Part shown: positions 31,985 through 39,362 of the stretch, piece by piece
How the letters are laid out: the number at the start of each line of letters is the position of its first letter
Position numbering within the stretch: the first letter of the stretch is position 1
Origin: a virus
Direction: 5' to 3' (one strand)
DNA length: 53,649 bases
IMG/VR virus record: IMGVR_UViG_3300038678_000209
Span: 1-53,649 of that record
The notes under the pieces: model-generated
Databases searched by the model: none
The model's input: the letters and a program-made list of their open reading frames with translations, nothing else
What the model was told of the DNA's origin: nothing
Made by a program: the position numbers and the translations under genes

Positions 31985-32483
31985 GGGTTCACATGTCCGG
32001 CCGTACAACAGAAAGAAGTTTGGCAAAGAATACGATCGTATTTTCGGCGTTAAGGAACTTAACGTATGGGAGGATGCGCCGCCAAAAGGGGAGGATGAAG
32101 AATCTTGCCCAGGATGTGGGGGATCGGGTTGTCTAGAAGGACCCAACCACTGCCCCTGCCGAGAAGAGGACGCAAATGGAATTCAAGGGGACACCGGAGA
32201 CGGAACGCGCGATTGGTCAGACGGTGGACGCATTGCTTACGTGCCCCAAGAGCCGGGAGGAGCACCTGATTCGCAAGCTGCGGAGCCTGTGGAATCGCCG
32301 CCTCGCGGAAATCGCCAAGCACCGCTCGACCTGCACCCTCTCGACACCGCCTATTGGATTTACTCCGGCTACCGCGGCGAGTTCAACTGTCCCCACGGAG
32401 TTGGACACGGCAACCACATCCACGGCTGCTGCCACAAGCACTGCTGCACGCGAGACGACTTCCCCCTGCGAAAGGATAAGTAA
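31977..32483 (+). CDS. Cys/His-rich protein, possibly frame-disrupted
   Basis: A 168-residue open frame with GGAGGA upstream of the ATG. The first 65 residues (with CPGCGGSGC and CPC) and the last 48 (FNCPHGVGHGNHIHGCCHKHCC) look like real coding with zinc-binding residues. The middle 45 residues are poor in recognisable structure, and a convincing helical protein is encoded there in the next frame (32176 onward). A single-base change may have joined or split two genes, or the two may overlap. The stop overlaps the next start (TAATG). Confidence 0.55.
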   Translation: MSKGSHVRPYNRKKFGKEYDRIFGVKELNVWEDAPPKGEDEESCPGCGGSGCLEGPNHCPCREEDANGIQGDTGDGTRDWSDGGRIAYVPQEPGGAPDSQAAEPVESPPRGNRQAPLDLHPLDTAYWIYSGYRGEFNCPHGVGHGNHIHGCCHKHCCTRDDFPLRKDK

Positions 32484-32517
32484 TGCAGAAGAAACGCCAA
32501 CGCAAGATGTCCGGTAG
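32176..32517 (+). CDS. Overlapping helical reading frame, C-terminus doubtful
   Basis: A 113-codon frame beginning MEFKGTPETERAIGQTVDAL and continuing as a charged helix (REEHLIRKLRSLWNRRLAEI) to about residue 52. After that it becomes a T/S/A-rich sequence characteristic of out-of-frame reading. AGAAGAGGA lies upstream of the ATG. The true product may end by a -1 shift into the 31977 frame near 32310-32335, giving a helix plus the Cys/His tail. Confidence 0.4.
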   Translation: MEFKGTPETERAIGQTVDALLTCPKSREEHLIRKLRSLWNRRLAEIAKHRSTCTLSTPPIGFTPATAASSTVPTELDTATTSTAAATSTAARETTSPCERISNAEETPTQDVR

Positions 32518-32710
32518 GCGCCGCGCCGTTGTTGCCACGCGCAAGGCCGAAGTTGCCGAGCTGAAAGACGCGCGGTTCGCCGAAATCGCCGACATGATTG
32601 CTGGGCGCCTTGAACCCTGCATCGAGTTGCTAGTCAAAGCTGAAGTCGCCAAGGCGATAGCTGGTCTATACAAGTGCCAGCTCCCGTTGGAGGAGGCTTC
32701 TGGTGAGTAG
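32483..32710 (+). CDS. Small basic-helical protein
   Basis: A 75-residue protein. A very basic start (MQKKRQRKMSGRRRAVVATR) is followed by two helices (EVAELKDARFAEIADMIAGR). It may bind DNA. It is coupled to both neighbours by overlapping start and stop codons. Confidence 0.65.
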   Translation: MQKKRQRKMSGRRRAVVATRKAEVAELKDARFAEIADMIAGRLEPCIELLVKAEVAKAIAGLYKCQLPLEEASGE

Positions 32711-32921
32711 CTGCGAAAAATGTTGGCGGGATGCGCACCGCAGCTCTGACCTAGATGTCGCCGACGAGTACCGTCGTCTCATGGAAGAACGGCACTCTAA
32801 TCCTTGCACACCCGAAGAGCAAGCCGGCCTAGACGCTACGGAGTGCCCGTGCTGCGGTCGCAAAACTATCCACCAACACACACAGGAGCCCATGTGCGGA
32901 TGCAAACTGCTACAGTTATAA
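32703..32921 (+). CDS. Small zinc-binding protein
   Basis: A 72-residue protein starting at a GTG. CEKC with H12 and CPCC with later histidines and cysteines (TIHQHTQEPMCGC) could bind one or two zinc ions. Its end overlaps the start of the ERCC4-type nuclease by 22 bases. Confidence 0.65.
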   Translation: MSSCEKCWRDAHRSSDLDVADEYRRLMEERHSNPCTPEEQAGLDATECPCCGRKTIHQHTQEPMCGCKLLQL

Positions 32922-33502
32922 TTGACTCGCGGGAGGACCCGCACTGGCGCTTGCCGTTTCCAGACCACGTTAAGGTCCACCCGCAGCGGTCCCGTAACCC
33001 GGTCATCATAAAAATCAAAAAGCGAGTTGACAAACTCGATGCCGGAGACTATTGTTTAGACGGGCACGCAAGTCGGTGTTTGGTCGAGACCAAGCGGTCG
33101 GCCCGTGAGCTGGCGGGCAACTTGCTCACTGACGACTTCCGCCGGGCCAACGCAGCTTTTGAGAAGCTTTCTTGTGCGACCGCGTTTCCGCTGCTGGTCT
33201 GCGAGTTTAGCCAAGCTGACTTACTCACCGAAGCAGAAGACGGCCGCGTGATGGACGCACTCGCCTGGTGCATCGCACGCCACCGCTTGAACGTGTGGTT
33301 TGCTGGCCCGCGGGGTGCCAAAGACGCACGCCGCAAAACCGCTGAATGTGCCTTACGTTTGATGCTTGAACTGTCTAATTGGGAGGAACCGCCGTGCAAA
33401 AACTCACCGAACAACAAGTCCGACACTGGATCAACTCTATCGTTAGCCACGAAGGTCCCGAAGACGGCGAGCACGCAATCTCGCCAGTTGCCCGATTTGT
33501 AA
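32900..33502 (+). CDS. ERCC4-type nuclease
   Basis: A 200-residue protein using the ATG at 32900. IIDSRED (D9), KLDAGDYCLD (D50) and VETKRS (E63, K65) give the D-GD-ExK pattern of XPF/ERCC4-family endonucleases, with FRRANAAFEKLS and PLLVCEFSQADL as following core helices and strand. The usual ERK triplet is ETK here. Such enzymes cut branched DNA such as flaps, forks or recombination joints. The last ~35 residues overlap the next gene, so the functional core probably ends near residue 165. Confidence 0.85.
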   Translation: MQTATVIIDSREDPHWRLPFPDHVKVHPQRSRNPVIIKIKKRVDKLDAGDYCLDGHASRCLVETKRSARELAGNLLTDDFRRANAAFEKLSCATAFPLLVCEFSQADLLTEAEDGRVMDALAWCIARHRLNVWFAGPRGAKDARRKTAECALRLMLELSNWEEPPCKNSPNNKSDTGSTLSLATKVPKTASTQSRQLPDL

Positions 33503-33675
33503 CCTGCGCGCTCGCGGATGTACCTTACGTGGAGACATACAATGCGCTGGAACTCATCCGCAACAGCAACAGCCTGCGTAAGTTCCGCGCGTTTCTGGAT
33601 GAAGTTGTGCGGGTCATGGACGACTGCGACATACAGCCTTGGCCCGCCGCCAACGAACAGGAGAAGTCCACATGA
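33394..33675 (+). CDS. Small hypothetical protein
   Basis: A 93-residue, helical protein beginning at a GTG (QKLTEQQVRHWINSIVSHEG). GGAGGAA lies upstream. The start region lies inside the nuclease gene. It ends near a conserved-looking MDDCDIQPWP. No family recognised. Confidence 0.65.
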   Translation: MQKLTEQQVRHWINSIVSHEGPEDGEHAISPVARFVTCALADVPYVETYNALELIRNSNSLRKFRAFLDEVVRVMDDCDIQPWPAANEQEKST

Positions 33676-34226
33676 TACCGTCTTGTGGTCACGGAACACT
33701 CGTCGCGGACGGCACATGTCCAGAGTGCAACGCGGAATTCGCGCGAATCCAACAGTGCGATTTGGATTCGATGGTTACGGGCTCCAGCGACACCAAGCCG
33801 ACAAACCCCAAAGATCGCGCAGCCACGTCGCGACTGGACTTGAGCCTGTTCCCGGCGACGGCCCGCGCCTACGGGGCGCTTGCCATGACAGAGGGGCATT
33901 TGAAGTATGGCGGCTACAACTACCGAGAAGCAGGCGTACTGGCGTCGATCTATTACGCCGCTGCGGGCCGCCACTTGGACAAGTGGTTCAATGGTCAAAC
34001 GTGCGATCCCAAAACGGGTATTCCCCACCTCGCCAACGCTCTTGCCTGCATTGCGGTCCTCATCGATGCAGTGGAGTGCGCCAAATTGAATGATGATCGG
34101 CCCCCGCGCTGCAATATGGACAACATACTCCAATGGGCCGAACAGCGCGTAATCGGGTTACAAGAGCTGTTTCCTAGCGGCCCCGCGCGCTACACTCACG
34201 CGGCCAACTCAGGAGACCCAACGTGA
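33672..34226 (+). CDS. DUF5664-like protein (dATP/dGTP diphosphohydrolase N-terminal type)
   Basis: A 184-residue protein. After a CX6H..CPEC zinc-like start, residues 40-135 match a family found at the N-terminus of phage dATP/dGTP diphosphohydrolases: TNPKDRAATSRLDLSLFP, GHLKYGGYNYREAGV, AAAGRHLDKWFNGQTCD and GIPHLANALACIAVLIDA. The histidines and acidic residues may bind metal or nucleotide. The MazG-type C-terminal domain that does the hydrolysis in such enzymes is missing, so activity is uncertain. It fits with the nucleotide-metabolism genes further right. Confidence 0.8.
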   Translation: MIPSCGHGTLVADGTCPECNAEFARIQQCDLDSMVTGSSDTKPTNPKDRAATSRLDLSLFPATARAYGALAMTEGHLKYGGYNYREAGVLASIYYAAAGRHLDKWFNGQTCDPKTGIPHLANALACIAVLIDAVECAKLNDDRPPRCNMDNILQWAEQRVIGLQELFPSGPARYTHAANSGDPT

Positions 34227-35284
34227 TCTCTGACCTTTCCAAGATGACGGAAGTGCGGGAGGTTCCGCTGCGGTCCACGTTCATGTCGGACTCTGAGCGC
34301 TGCCCCCGCTACGCCTTGCTGCGCCACCGCGCCGGGCTGGTCCCGCGTGGTCACACGTCCGACGCGCGCTTCCGCGGGGACATCATGCACAAGATCGTTG
34401 CCGAGGTCCTCCGTGGCAAGACGCAGGAGCAAGCAGAGAGTGCTGCCCATACTCGCCTGACCGAAACATCACAGAGCATCGTCGATTCGCTCACAGACTC
34501 CGGCTACACGCCCGCGGGCAAGACCCCCGAGGAAGCGATCAAAAGCCTAGAGACCGAGACCAAGGTCGCCATTGCCATGTCCCGCGCCTACTGTAAGTTC
34601 TTCGGCATCCGCGCTGGCTCAGCCAACGTTCTTGTAGATCACGACGGCAAAATCGTCCACAACTCGCTACCTGTTTATGTAACTTGTATAGAACGCTTCG
34701 TCGGACATCACTTGTCTGAATGTAGTGAAGCGGGGGCTCTAGACGCGGTCTTGATAGACGAACCCAAGCGGAACCTGTATGTACTCGACCATAAAACCAG
34801 CGGACGAGACGGGGTACAGTATATACGGACCCTCCCGCTTGCTGCCCAGACGTTGTTATATCCGCGCCTAGCTGCCACCTTGTGCGCAGAGACAGACTTA
34901 CAGATTGCCGGAATCATCTACAACGTAATCCGCACGCCGACCATCCGTTGCTGCAAAACGGACGACAACGACCTTGACAAGTACGCTGCGCGCGTAGAGC
35001 AATGGTACGAAGACAACCTTGACACTACTATGGCACAAACAATCATTTGTCCCTCGCCGGAGTTGAAGATACTCTCGGTACAGCGGCACGAACGCGCTGC
35101 GGGGTACTGCACAGCGCCCCCACTGCTGGAGAACTTCCCGGCTTGTGGAGGAGCTGCTTGCCATGCCTACAACAGCTTATGTGCCTACATAGGGTTATGT
35201 ACTTTGGACACTAGTCTCTGGCCAGAACAATTGGCGCGCTTCGATAAGGACTTCCGCGATGACGAGCCTACAGTGGGCAACTAG
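34223..35284 (+). CDS. Cas4/RecB-like iron-sulfur nuclease
   Basis: A 353-residue protein starting at a GTG. A first cysteine (C27 in SERCPRYALL) and a C-terminal cluster (C308, C313, C320, C326) make the four-cysteine iron-sulfur arrangement of Cas4/AddB-like nucleases. The PD-(D/E)xK core is ALDAVLIDE (D174) and YVLDHKTSG (D189-K191). The family makes 3' or 5' single strands for recombination. It lies just upstream of a RecA-like ATPase and a probable single-strand binding protein, from which it is separated only by an HNH gene, suggesting a recombination module. Confidence 0.88.
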   Translation: MISDLSKMTEVREVPLRSTFMSDSERCPRYALLRHRAGLVPRGHTSDARFRGDIMHKIVAEVLRGKTQEQAESAAHTRLTETSQSIVDSLTDSGYTPAGKTPEEAIKSLETETKVAIAMSRAYCKFFGIRAGSANVLVDHDGKIVHNSLPVYVTCIERFVGHHLSECSEAGALDAVLIDEPKRNLYVLDHKTSGRDGVQYIRTLPLAAQTLLYPRLAATLCAETDLQIAGIIYNVIRTPTIRCCKTDDNDLDKYAARVEQWYEDNLDTTMAQTIICPSPELKILSVQRHERAAGYCTAPPLLENFPACGGAACHAYNSLCAYIGLCTLDTSLWPEQLARFDKDFRDDEPTVGN

Positions 35285-35798
35285 TAAGCCTATACCAACT
35301 TTGCCGGGATACCGTGCTACAAGTGACGGCACCGTGTGGTCTAGTCGATGTTGCGGCGTTGGACCTGGGAATTGGCGTGCAGCCTTGTGCCCTGAAGAGT
35401 GGAAACAAATCTGCGGCAGCATCAACAAGGGATACCTACGCGCTGAGTTTCAATTGAACGGTCAGCCAACGCGCCGTCATCTGCACCAAGTGATCTGCGA
35501 AGCATTCCACGGACTGCGACCTGGTCTGAATCCTTTTTGGCAGGCAGCGCATAAAAACGGCGACCATTTCGATAACCGCCCCGTAAATCTGTATTGGGCC
35601 ACTGCCAAAGAGAACATGGCAGATCAGTACCGTCATGGCACCCGTGTTTCCAAGTTGACTGAAGAACATGTGCGTGAAATCTTACAATCGACGGATGGAC
35701 CTACCAAATTGGCTGTGCGGTTTGGCGTATCCGTTCCTACCGTTTGCAACATCCGAGCAGGACGCAAATGGAAACGTTTGAAAGGAATCCAACAATGA
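35259..35798 (+). CDS. NUMOD/HNH homing endonuclease
   Basis: A 179-residue protein. The N-terminus (PIPTLPGYRATSDGTVWSS) is a NUMOD4-like segment. HLHQVICEAFHG, WQAAHKNGDHFDNRPVNLYW forms the HNH core (with AHKNGD and the N and H motifs). The C-terminus (LTEEHVREILQ, KLAVRFGVSVPTVCNIRAG) is a helix-turn-helix DNA-binding region. It has been inserted between the Cas4-like and RecA-like genes without disrupting them. The 26-base overlap and the ATGA at its end preserve translation coupling. Confidence 0.92.
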   Translation: MTSLQWATSKPIPTLPGYRATSDGTVWSSRCCGVGPGNWRAALCPEEWKQICGSINKGYLRAEFQLNGQPTRRHLHQVICEAFHGLRPGLNPFWQAAHKNGDHFDNRPVNLYWATAKENMADQYRHGTRVSKLTEEHVREILQSTDGPTKLAVRFGVSVPTVCNIRAGRKWKRLKGIQQ

Positions 35799-36757
35799 CG
35801 ACGACCCAAAGCGTTACGAACGTAATGACCAAGCGCGCGGTGAAGTTGCCCGCTGCGCTTACCGGCAAGATGAGGGTGTGCGCGCCGTTTGAGGCACCGG
35901 ACCTGGACTCGTTGTTCCTCGTGATCCAGGGGCGCCCTGGCTGCGGCAAGTCCTCATTGGTCGCATCCAACCCGCGCTGCCTCTTCTTCGATCTGGAGAA
36001 GAACGCAGGTACAGTAATCGACCCTGCCGCCGAGCGCGTCCAGGTGCGGCCCACATCGACTACCGCAGCCAAGGATATTCGCGCCGGTGTGGATGGCTTC
36101 TTGTCCGCTTACCGCACTGACACTGCGCTTCGCGGGGCCATTTCCACAATCGCGTTCGACTCATACGATCGCCTTGTGGAGATTTTCCTCCGAGACCTGT
36201 GCCGCGAACACAACCTGGAAGACGCCGGCGAGTACAAGACCGGCCACGGCAAAGGCTACTTCAAGGTCCGCGATGAGCTATTTGATATGTTCGAGCGCAT
36301 CCTGCAAGCCGGGTTGGGTGTCGTGCTTACGGCCCACTTGGGGCCACAAGACATTCGTATCCCCGGCAAGAGCGAACCAGAAACACACATCACGCTTTCA
36401 GTGTCTAAGACATTCCGCAACACACTCGTGCGCACCCGGCATATGATGTTTCGTATAGAGTGCCAGCCCGTTATGGTTACCAAGACGACTGCCGCTGGCG
36501 TCAAGATCAAGTTGCCGTCCAACGATCCGTCAGCATGTGAGTACGTGCTTATTACTAACACGTCCACCCATGCCAACGACTTCGACTCGCCCAAGTCGTC
36601 AGTTCCAATTGATTCCAAGTTAGTCATCCCAGCAGCGGGTTGCTGGCAGGCGCTTCGGGATGCCTACACGGGCGCCGTAGAAAAACGAAGAAACCAGAGC
36701 CGTGCCCTTGACACCACAGCTCCCAAAGGCAATAATCAAACAGGAGCGCGCGAGTAG
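35795..36757 (+). CDS. RecA-like ATPase (Sak4/AAA_24 type)
   Basis: A 320-residue protein. Walker A is GRPGCGKSS at residues 46-54, followed by LFFDLEKNAGTVIDP. ISTIAFDSYDRLVEIF supplies Walker B, and VVLTAHLGPQDIRIP a sensor motif. This matches phage RecA-like single-strand annealing or strand-exchange ATPases of the Sak4 type. Such proteins work with a single-strand binding protein, probably the next gene. The start is the ATG overlapping the HNH gene stop (ATGA). Confidence 0.87.
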   Translation: MTTTQSVTNVMTKRAVKLPAALTGKMRVCAPFEAPDLDSLFLVIQGRPGCGKSSLVASNPRCLFFDLEKNAGTVIDPAAERVQVRPTSTTAAKDIRAGVDGFLSAYRTDTALRGAISTIAFDSYDRLVEIFLRDLCREHNLEDAGEYKTGHGKGYFKVRDELFDMFERILQAGLGVVLTAHLGPQDIRIPGKSEPETHITLSVSKTFRNTLVRTRHMMFRIECQPVMVTKTTAAGVKIKLPSNDPSACEYVLITNTSTHANDFDSPKSSVPIDSKLVIPAAGCWQALRDAYTGAVEKRRNQSRALDTTAPKGNNQTGARE

Positions 36758-36799
36758 CCGCTCCGTCCGTCAGTCAGTTACAGCAAGAGGAGAGTTTCA

Positions 36800-37297
36800 A
36801 TGTCGGAAGAGCAAGGATTCATGGACGTTTTGGCTGGGTTCATTCCCGTAGCCAGAGACACCGAAGTTGGGGACGGTGGTTACTTCATCCCCAAGGGCGA
36901 GAAGCATCTGTCTCTCAACACCGCCGAGTTCGAGCCGGGCACGAACGACTACGGCCCGTTCGTCAAGGCCACTCTCACATGGGGCATCTGCGACCCCGGT
37001 GAGGACCAGGACCGCGAGTTCTCGACGGTCTACTTCGTGAACACAATGAAGCCGGATAAAGGTACCGGCGTTGCTAAGCTGTCCTTTGGCGGTCAAGACC
37101 TGCTGCGCCTCGCCGCTGTATTTGCAGGTGAGCCGATTGCAGACAACAACCCTGTCAACGCCGCAGCGGTCATCCAGGGCTCCATTGGCGCCGTTATCAA
37201 AGCCAAGTGCTCCGCGCGCAAGAACCCAAAGACGGGCGACGAGTATCCACGCGTCCGCCCGCTCTCCCTGGAAGCTATCCCGGCAACCACTCAGTAA
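36800..37297 (+). CDS. Probable single-stranded DNA-binding protein
   Basis: A 165-residue protein with AAGAGGAG upstream. The sequence GGYFIPKGEKHLSLNTAEFEPG, VKATLTWGICDPGE and STVYFVNTMKPDKGTGVAKLSFGG resembles an OB-fold phage DNA-binding protein family that accompanies RecA-like genes. SIGAVIKAKCSARKNPKTGDEYPR gives a basic strand typical of a DNA contact. The identification is from pattern and neighbourhood. Confidence 0.6.
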   Translation: MSEEQGFMDVLAGFIPVARDTEVGDGGYFIPKGEKHLSLNTAEFEPGTNDYGPFVKATLTWGICDPGEDQDREFSTVYFVNTMKPDKGTGVAKLSFGGQDLLRLAAVFAGEPIADNNPVNAAAVIQGSIGAVIKAKCSARKNPKTGDEYPRVRPLSLEAIPATTQ

Positions 37298-37391
37298 GGC
37301 GGGAAGTACCGGGCGTGGCAGCTCGGAGAGACGAGCCGTTCGGCGCCAGCTAACGGTGGGGGCTGACAGGCGAGTTCAAGGCTCGCCCGCC
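37298..37391 (+). other. tRNA-like folded element
   Basis: Downstream of the preceding stop are stems laid out as in a tRNA: GGCGG (37298-37302) with CCGCC (37387-37391) as an acceptor-like closing stem, GCTC/GAGC (37321-37324 with 37333-37336), CCGTT/AACGG (37336-37340 with 37352-37356), and GCGAG-TTCAAGG-CTCGC (37370-37386), a classic T-arm with a TTCRANN loop. The anticodon-like loop is 11 bases, not 7, and the spacing is too long. It is probably a tRNA-like regulatory or decayed tRNA element rather than a working tRNA. Confidence 0.3.
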
Positions 37392-37443
37392 GAAGTGGAG
37401 ACTGAATGGGGCGACACCTGCCCGAATGACAAATACGCATGGG

Positions 37444-37463
37444 CCATTGGTGGGGACCGGTTG
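37444..37463 (+). repeat. Dispersed 20-bp repeat, copy 6
   Basis: A perfect copy on the plus strand in the 242-base gap between the ssDNA-binding gene and the next small gene, downstream of the tRNA-like element. It faces copy 7 (38405-38424) across three small genes. Confidence 0.9.
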
Positions 37464-37539
37464 GGGTCATGCGTTCCAGTCGTCCAAAGTGGCGTGACCG
37501 GGGAGAGAGTTCCCCCTTTCTACTAAAGGAAAACTACCA

Positions 37540-37758
37540 GTGAAGTTCACAGTGAATAATTCTCCGCAGACCGACGTAACCTTCCGCGCGGAAATTGATG
37601 AAGACGGCGATCTAATGCTGTACGCCAACGACTGCAAGCTACTCTTCATTACACACAAGGGAGGCCACTTAGCTCGGATGAGCGTGCCGAACGACCGGCG
37701 CGCGGCGTTGGCAGGGCTCTCATTCGATGAAGAAGACCACATTGAACTATCTGTATGA
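37540..37758 (+). CDS. Small hypothetical protein
   Basis: A 72-residue protein starting at a GTG with AAAGGA upstream. It is beta-rich (VTFRAEIDEDGDLMLYANDC, LFITHKGGH) with a short acidic end. No family recognised. First of three genes bracketed by inverted copies of the 20-bp repeat. Confidence 0.65.
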   Translation: MKFTVNNSPQTDVTFRAEIDEDGDLMLYANDCKLLFITHKGGHLARMSVPNDRRAALAGLSFDEEDHIELSV

Positions 37759-37919
37759 GCAGAACGCACAAAGGACAAAAAGGCGCCGGGTACGAATACT
37801 GGCAAACGCGAATCTCCAAGTGGTTGCGCTCGCCGGGTTCGTGGACCAAGCGCACGACTAACCGCATCCTGCGCCGCACGCGCAAACAGAAAGACAAGAG
37901 TCAATGCCACCAACCGTAG
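37755..37919 (+). CDS. Small basic phage protein
   Basis: A 54-residue, very basic protein (SRTHKGQKGAGYEYWQTRIS, followed by RTTNRILRRTRKQKDKSQ). It resembles a short basic protein that recurs in many phages beside recombination genes. ATGA overlap with the gene before. It may bind nucleic acid. Confidence 0.65.
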   Translation: MSRTHKGQKGAGYEYWQTRISKWLRSPGSWTKRTTNRILRRTRKQKDKSQCHQP

Positions 37920-38401
37920 TCCTTCATGGGTTCACCGTGGACCCCCGTCGCGATTGTGTAACGTGCCGGGAATGCGGCGCTTCTTTCGCTGCGATTGGGT
38001 TGCGCACTCAGGCGTTGCGTGTAGCGCGGTTGATGGGGCGCCCTTCGATCAACGTGCATCACTGCGCCGAACCACCGGCACCAGCAGTCCACATCGCTTG
38101 CGTGGCGCAACTCGTGTCTCTGGATCAACCTGCGCACGAGCCCAAGCATCTGCCTGGCGAGCCGGGGTTTGAACACGAGGTTGAGTGCGAACCGGCTGTG
38201 TGCCGATGGTGCAAGGACAAGCGCGAGATAACCATCAACTTCAAGACCAGGCCGTGCGATTGCGTGAAGCAGGAGAACACCGGTTGCGTGGGACAGGAGG
38301 ACATCGGCAGCGGGTGGGAAGTGCTCCTCGACGCCGCGCAGACGCAGGAGAAAATCGGTAGGGGGTGGAAAGTCAAGCATGAGTACCGCGGGCTTTGGTA
38401 A
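37904..38401 (+). CDS. Hypothetical protein with zinc-like cysteines
   Basis: A 165-residue protein. CVTCRECGASF near the start and CRWCKDKREI with CDCVK later give several possible zinc ligands. The rest is alternately helical and proline-rich. It starts within the previous gene. Function unknown. Confidence 0.65.
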   Translation: MPPTVVLHGFTVDPRRDCVTCRECGASFAAIGLRTQALRVARLMGRPSINVHHCAEPPAPAVHIACVAQLVSLDQPAHEPKHLPGEPGFEHEVECEPAVCRWCKDKREITINFKTRPCDCVKQENTGCVGQEDIGSGWEVLLDAAQTQEKIGRGWKVKHEYRGLW

Positions 38402-38404
38402 CGA

Positions 38405-38424
38405 CAACCGGTCCCCACCAATGG
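38405..38424 (-). repeat. Dispersed 20-bp repeat, copy 7
   Basis: A perfect copy on the minus strand, four bases after the stop of the preceding gene and about 29 bases before the next ATG. Non-coding. Confidence 0.9.
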
Positions 38425-38452
38425 CAGAATTTGTATTTAACGGAGAAAACTA

Positions 38453-38674
38453 ATGAAGATTGTGGACACAGTTGAAGCTCCTAAAATGTGTACGGTGTGT
38501 GATATTGAGGACGGGGGAACGTTCGAGTGGGATGGAAGCTACTACATCCGTCCGGGGTACGGCGTGCGACGTACAGGAGACATCGGCGGGGTGGGTCTAG
38601 CGACTGGCGACTTTGTTTCTAATTCTGTTACGTTGATGGTGCGCCGTGTGACAATGGAAGCGCGCGTGTTGTGA
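38453..38674 (+). CDS. Small hypothetical protein
   Basis: A 73-residue protein with ACGGAG upstream of the ATG. It is beta-rich with CTVCDIEDG near the start and may be a small beta barrel. GTGA overlap with the next gene. Not recognised. Confidence 0.65.
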   Translation: MKIVDTVEAPKMCTVCDIEDGGTFEWDGSYYIRPGYGVRRTGDIGGVGLATGDFVSNSVTLMVRRVTMEARVL

Positions 38675-39168
38675 GGCAAACGCAGGTACAACTAGACTTG
38701 CACACGCACTGGCGGGCGCCGGGGCAGGCGAGCGGGGTCAAGGTGCGGTTGGCTGCGGCCAAGATGCCGATGGCTGTGAAGATTGCCATGCGCAGTTTGC
38801 CCGCGCAAACACGGATTGCGTGGGGTGGGCCGTATTCGCAAGAGCCGCCGGCCATGCGTGTGGTGTGGGGGTGGCCACTAGCGGATGACTGGCACAAGAT
38901 CGGCGTGTACTCGGGCTTGGCCGACAGCGACCCACGCACGCGAATGCGTTGGACCGTCTCCAAGCGCGCGCTGCGGTTGCAGATGGGACACGAAACACTT
39001 CCCTGTAGCAAATGGAATGGCGTGTTGTCCTGCGATCCCGACGAGAAAACCCCAATGCGCATAGTTCTACATGCGCGCCCGCAATTGTACGTACTCCGCA
39101 CGCCCCCGCGGGAGCGCCCCGTCGCCCCGAAACTTGGGACCCCCTTCCCAGAGATTGTGCTGCCATGA
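38671..39168 (+). CDS. Hypothetical protein, basic, tryptophan-rich
   Basis: A 165-residue protein starting at a GTG. It is basic with many tryptophans and prolines (QTRIAWGGPYSQEPPAM, RVVWGWPLADDWHKIG). A competing open frame on the other strand exists, but the overlapping start and stop on both sides fit the rightward operon. No family recognised. Confidence 0.55.
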   Translation: MRQTQVQLDLHTHWRAPGQASGVKVRLAAAKMPMAVKIAMRSLPAQTRIAWGGPYSQEPPAMRVVWGWPLADDWHKIGVYSGLADSDPRTRMRWTVSKRALRLQMGHETLPCSKWNGVLSCDPDEKTPMRIVLHARPQLYVLRTPPRERPVAPKLGTPFPEIVLP

Positions 39169-39362
39169 GTGGTTGTATTGGTAGGCACAGACCCCGCTCT
39201 CCCGTCGAGGAGAACGCAGAACGCCAACAACCGGAAAACTGGGTTGTCTGTAGCCATTGCAATTGCCGCATGATTGGCTGCGGTGGTGTACCTTGGACGC
39301 ATACGTGCGGGACTTGTGGGAAGCCTGTGTGCGATGACTGCGAGCGGCAATGCAACGGTTAG
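39165..39362 (+). CDS. Small zinc-binding protein
   Basis: A 65-residue protein whose ATG overlaps the preceding stop. CSHCNC, CGTCGKPVCDDC and the final CNG give at least two zinc sites, a RING or treble-clef-like pattern. Its end overlaps the start of the helicase-like gene. Confidence 0.7.
   Translation: MSGCIGRHRPRSPVEENAERQQPENWVVCSHCNCRMIGCGGVPWTHTCGTCGKPVCDDCERQCNG

Noticed and set aside
38628-39350. A long leftward frame opposite the 38671-39168 and 39165-39362 genes
   Set aside because: It has no coupling to leftward genes and no promoter. The rightward frames overlap neighbours in the operon pattern.
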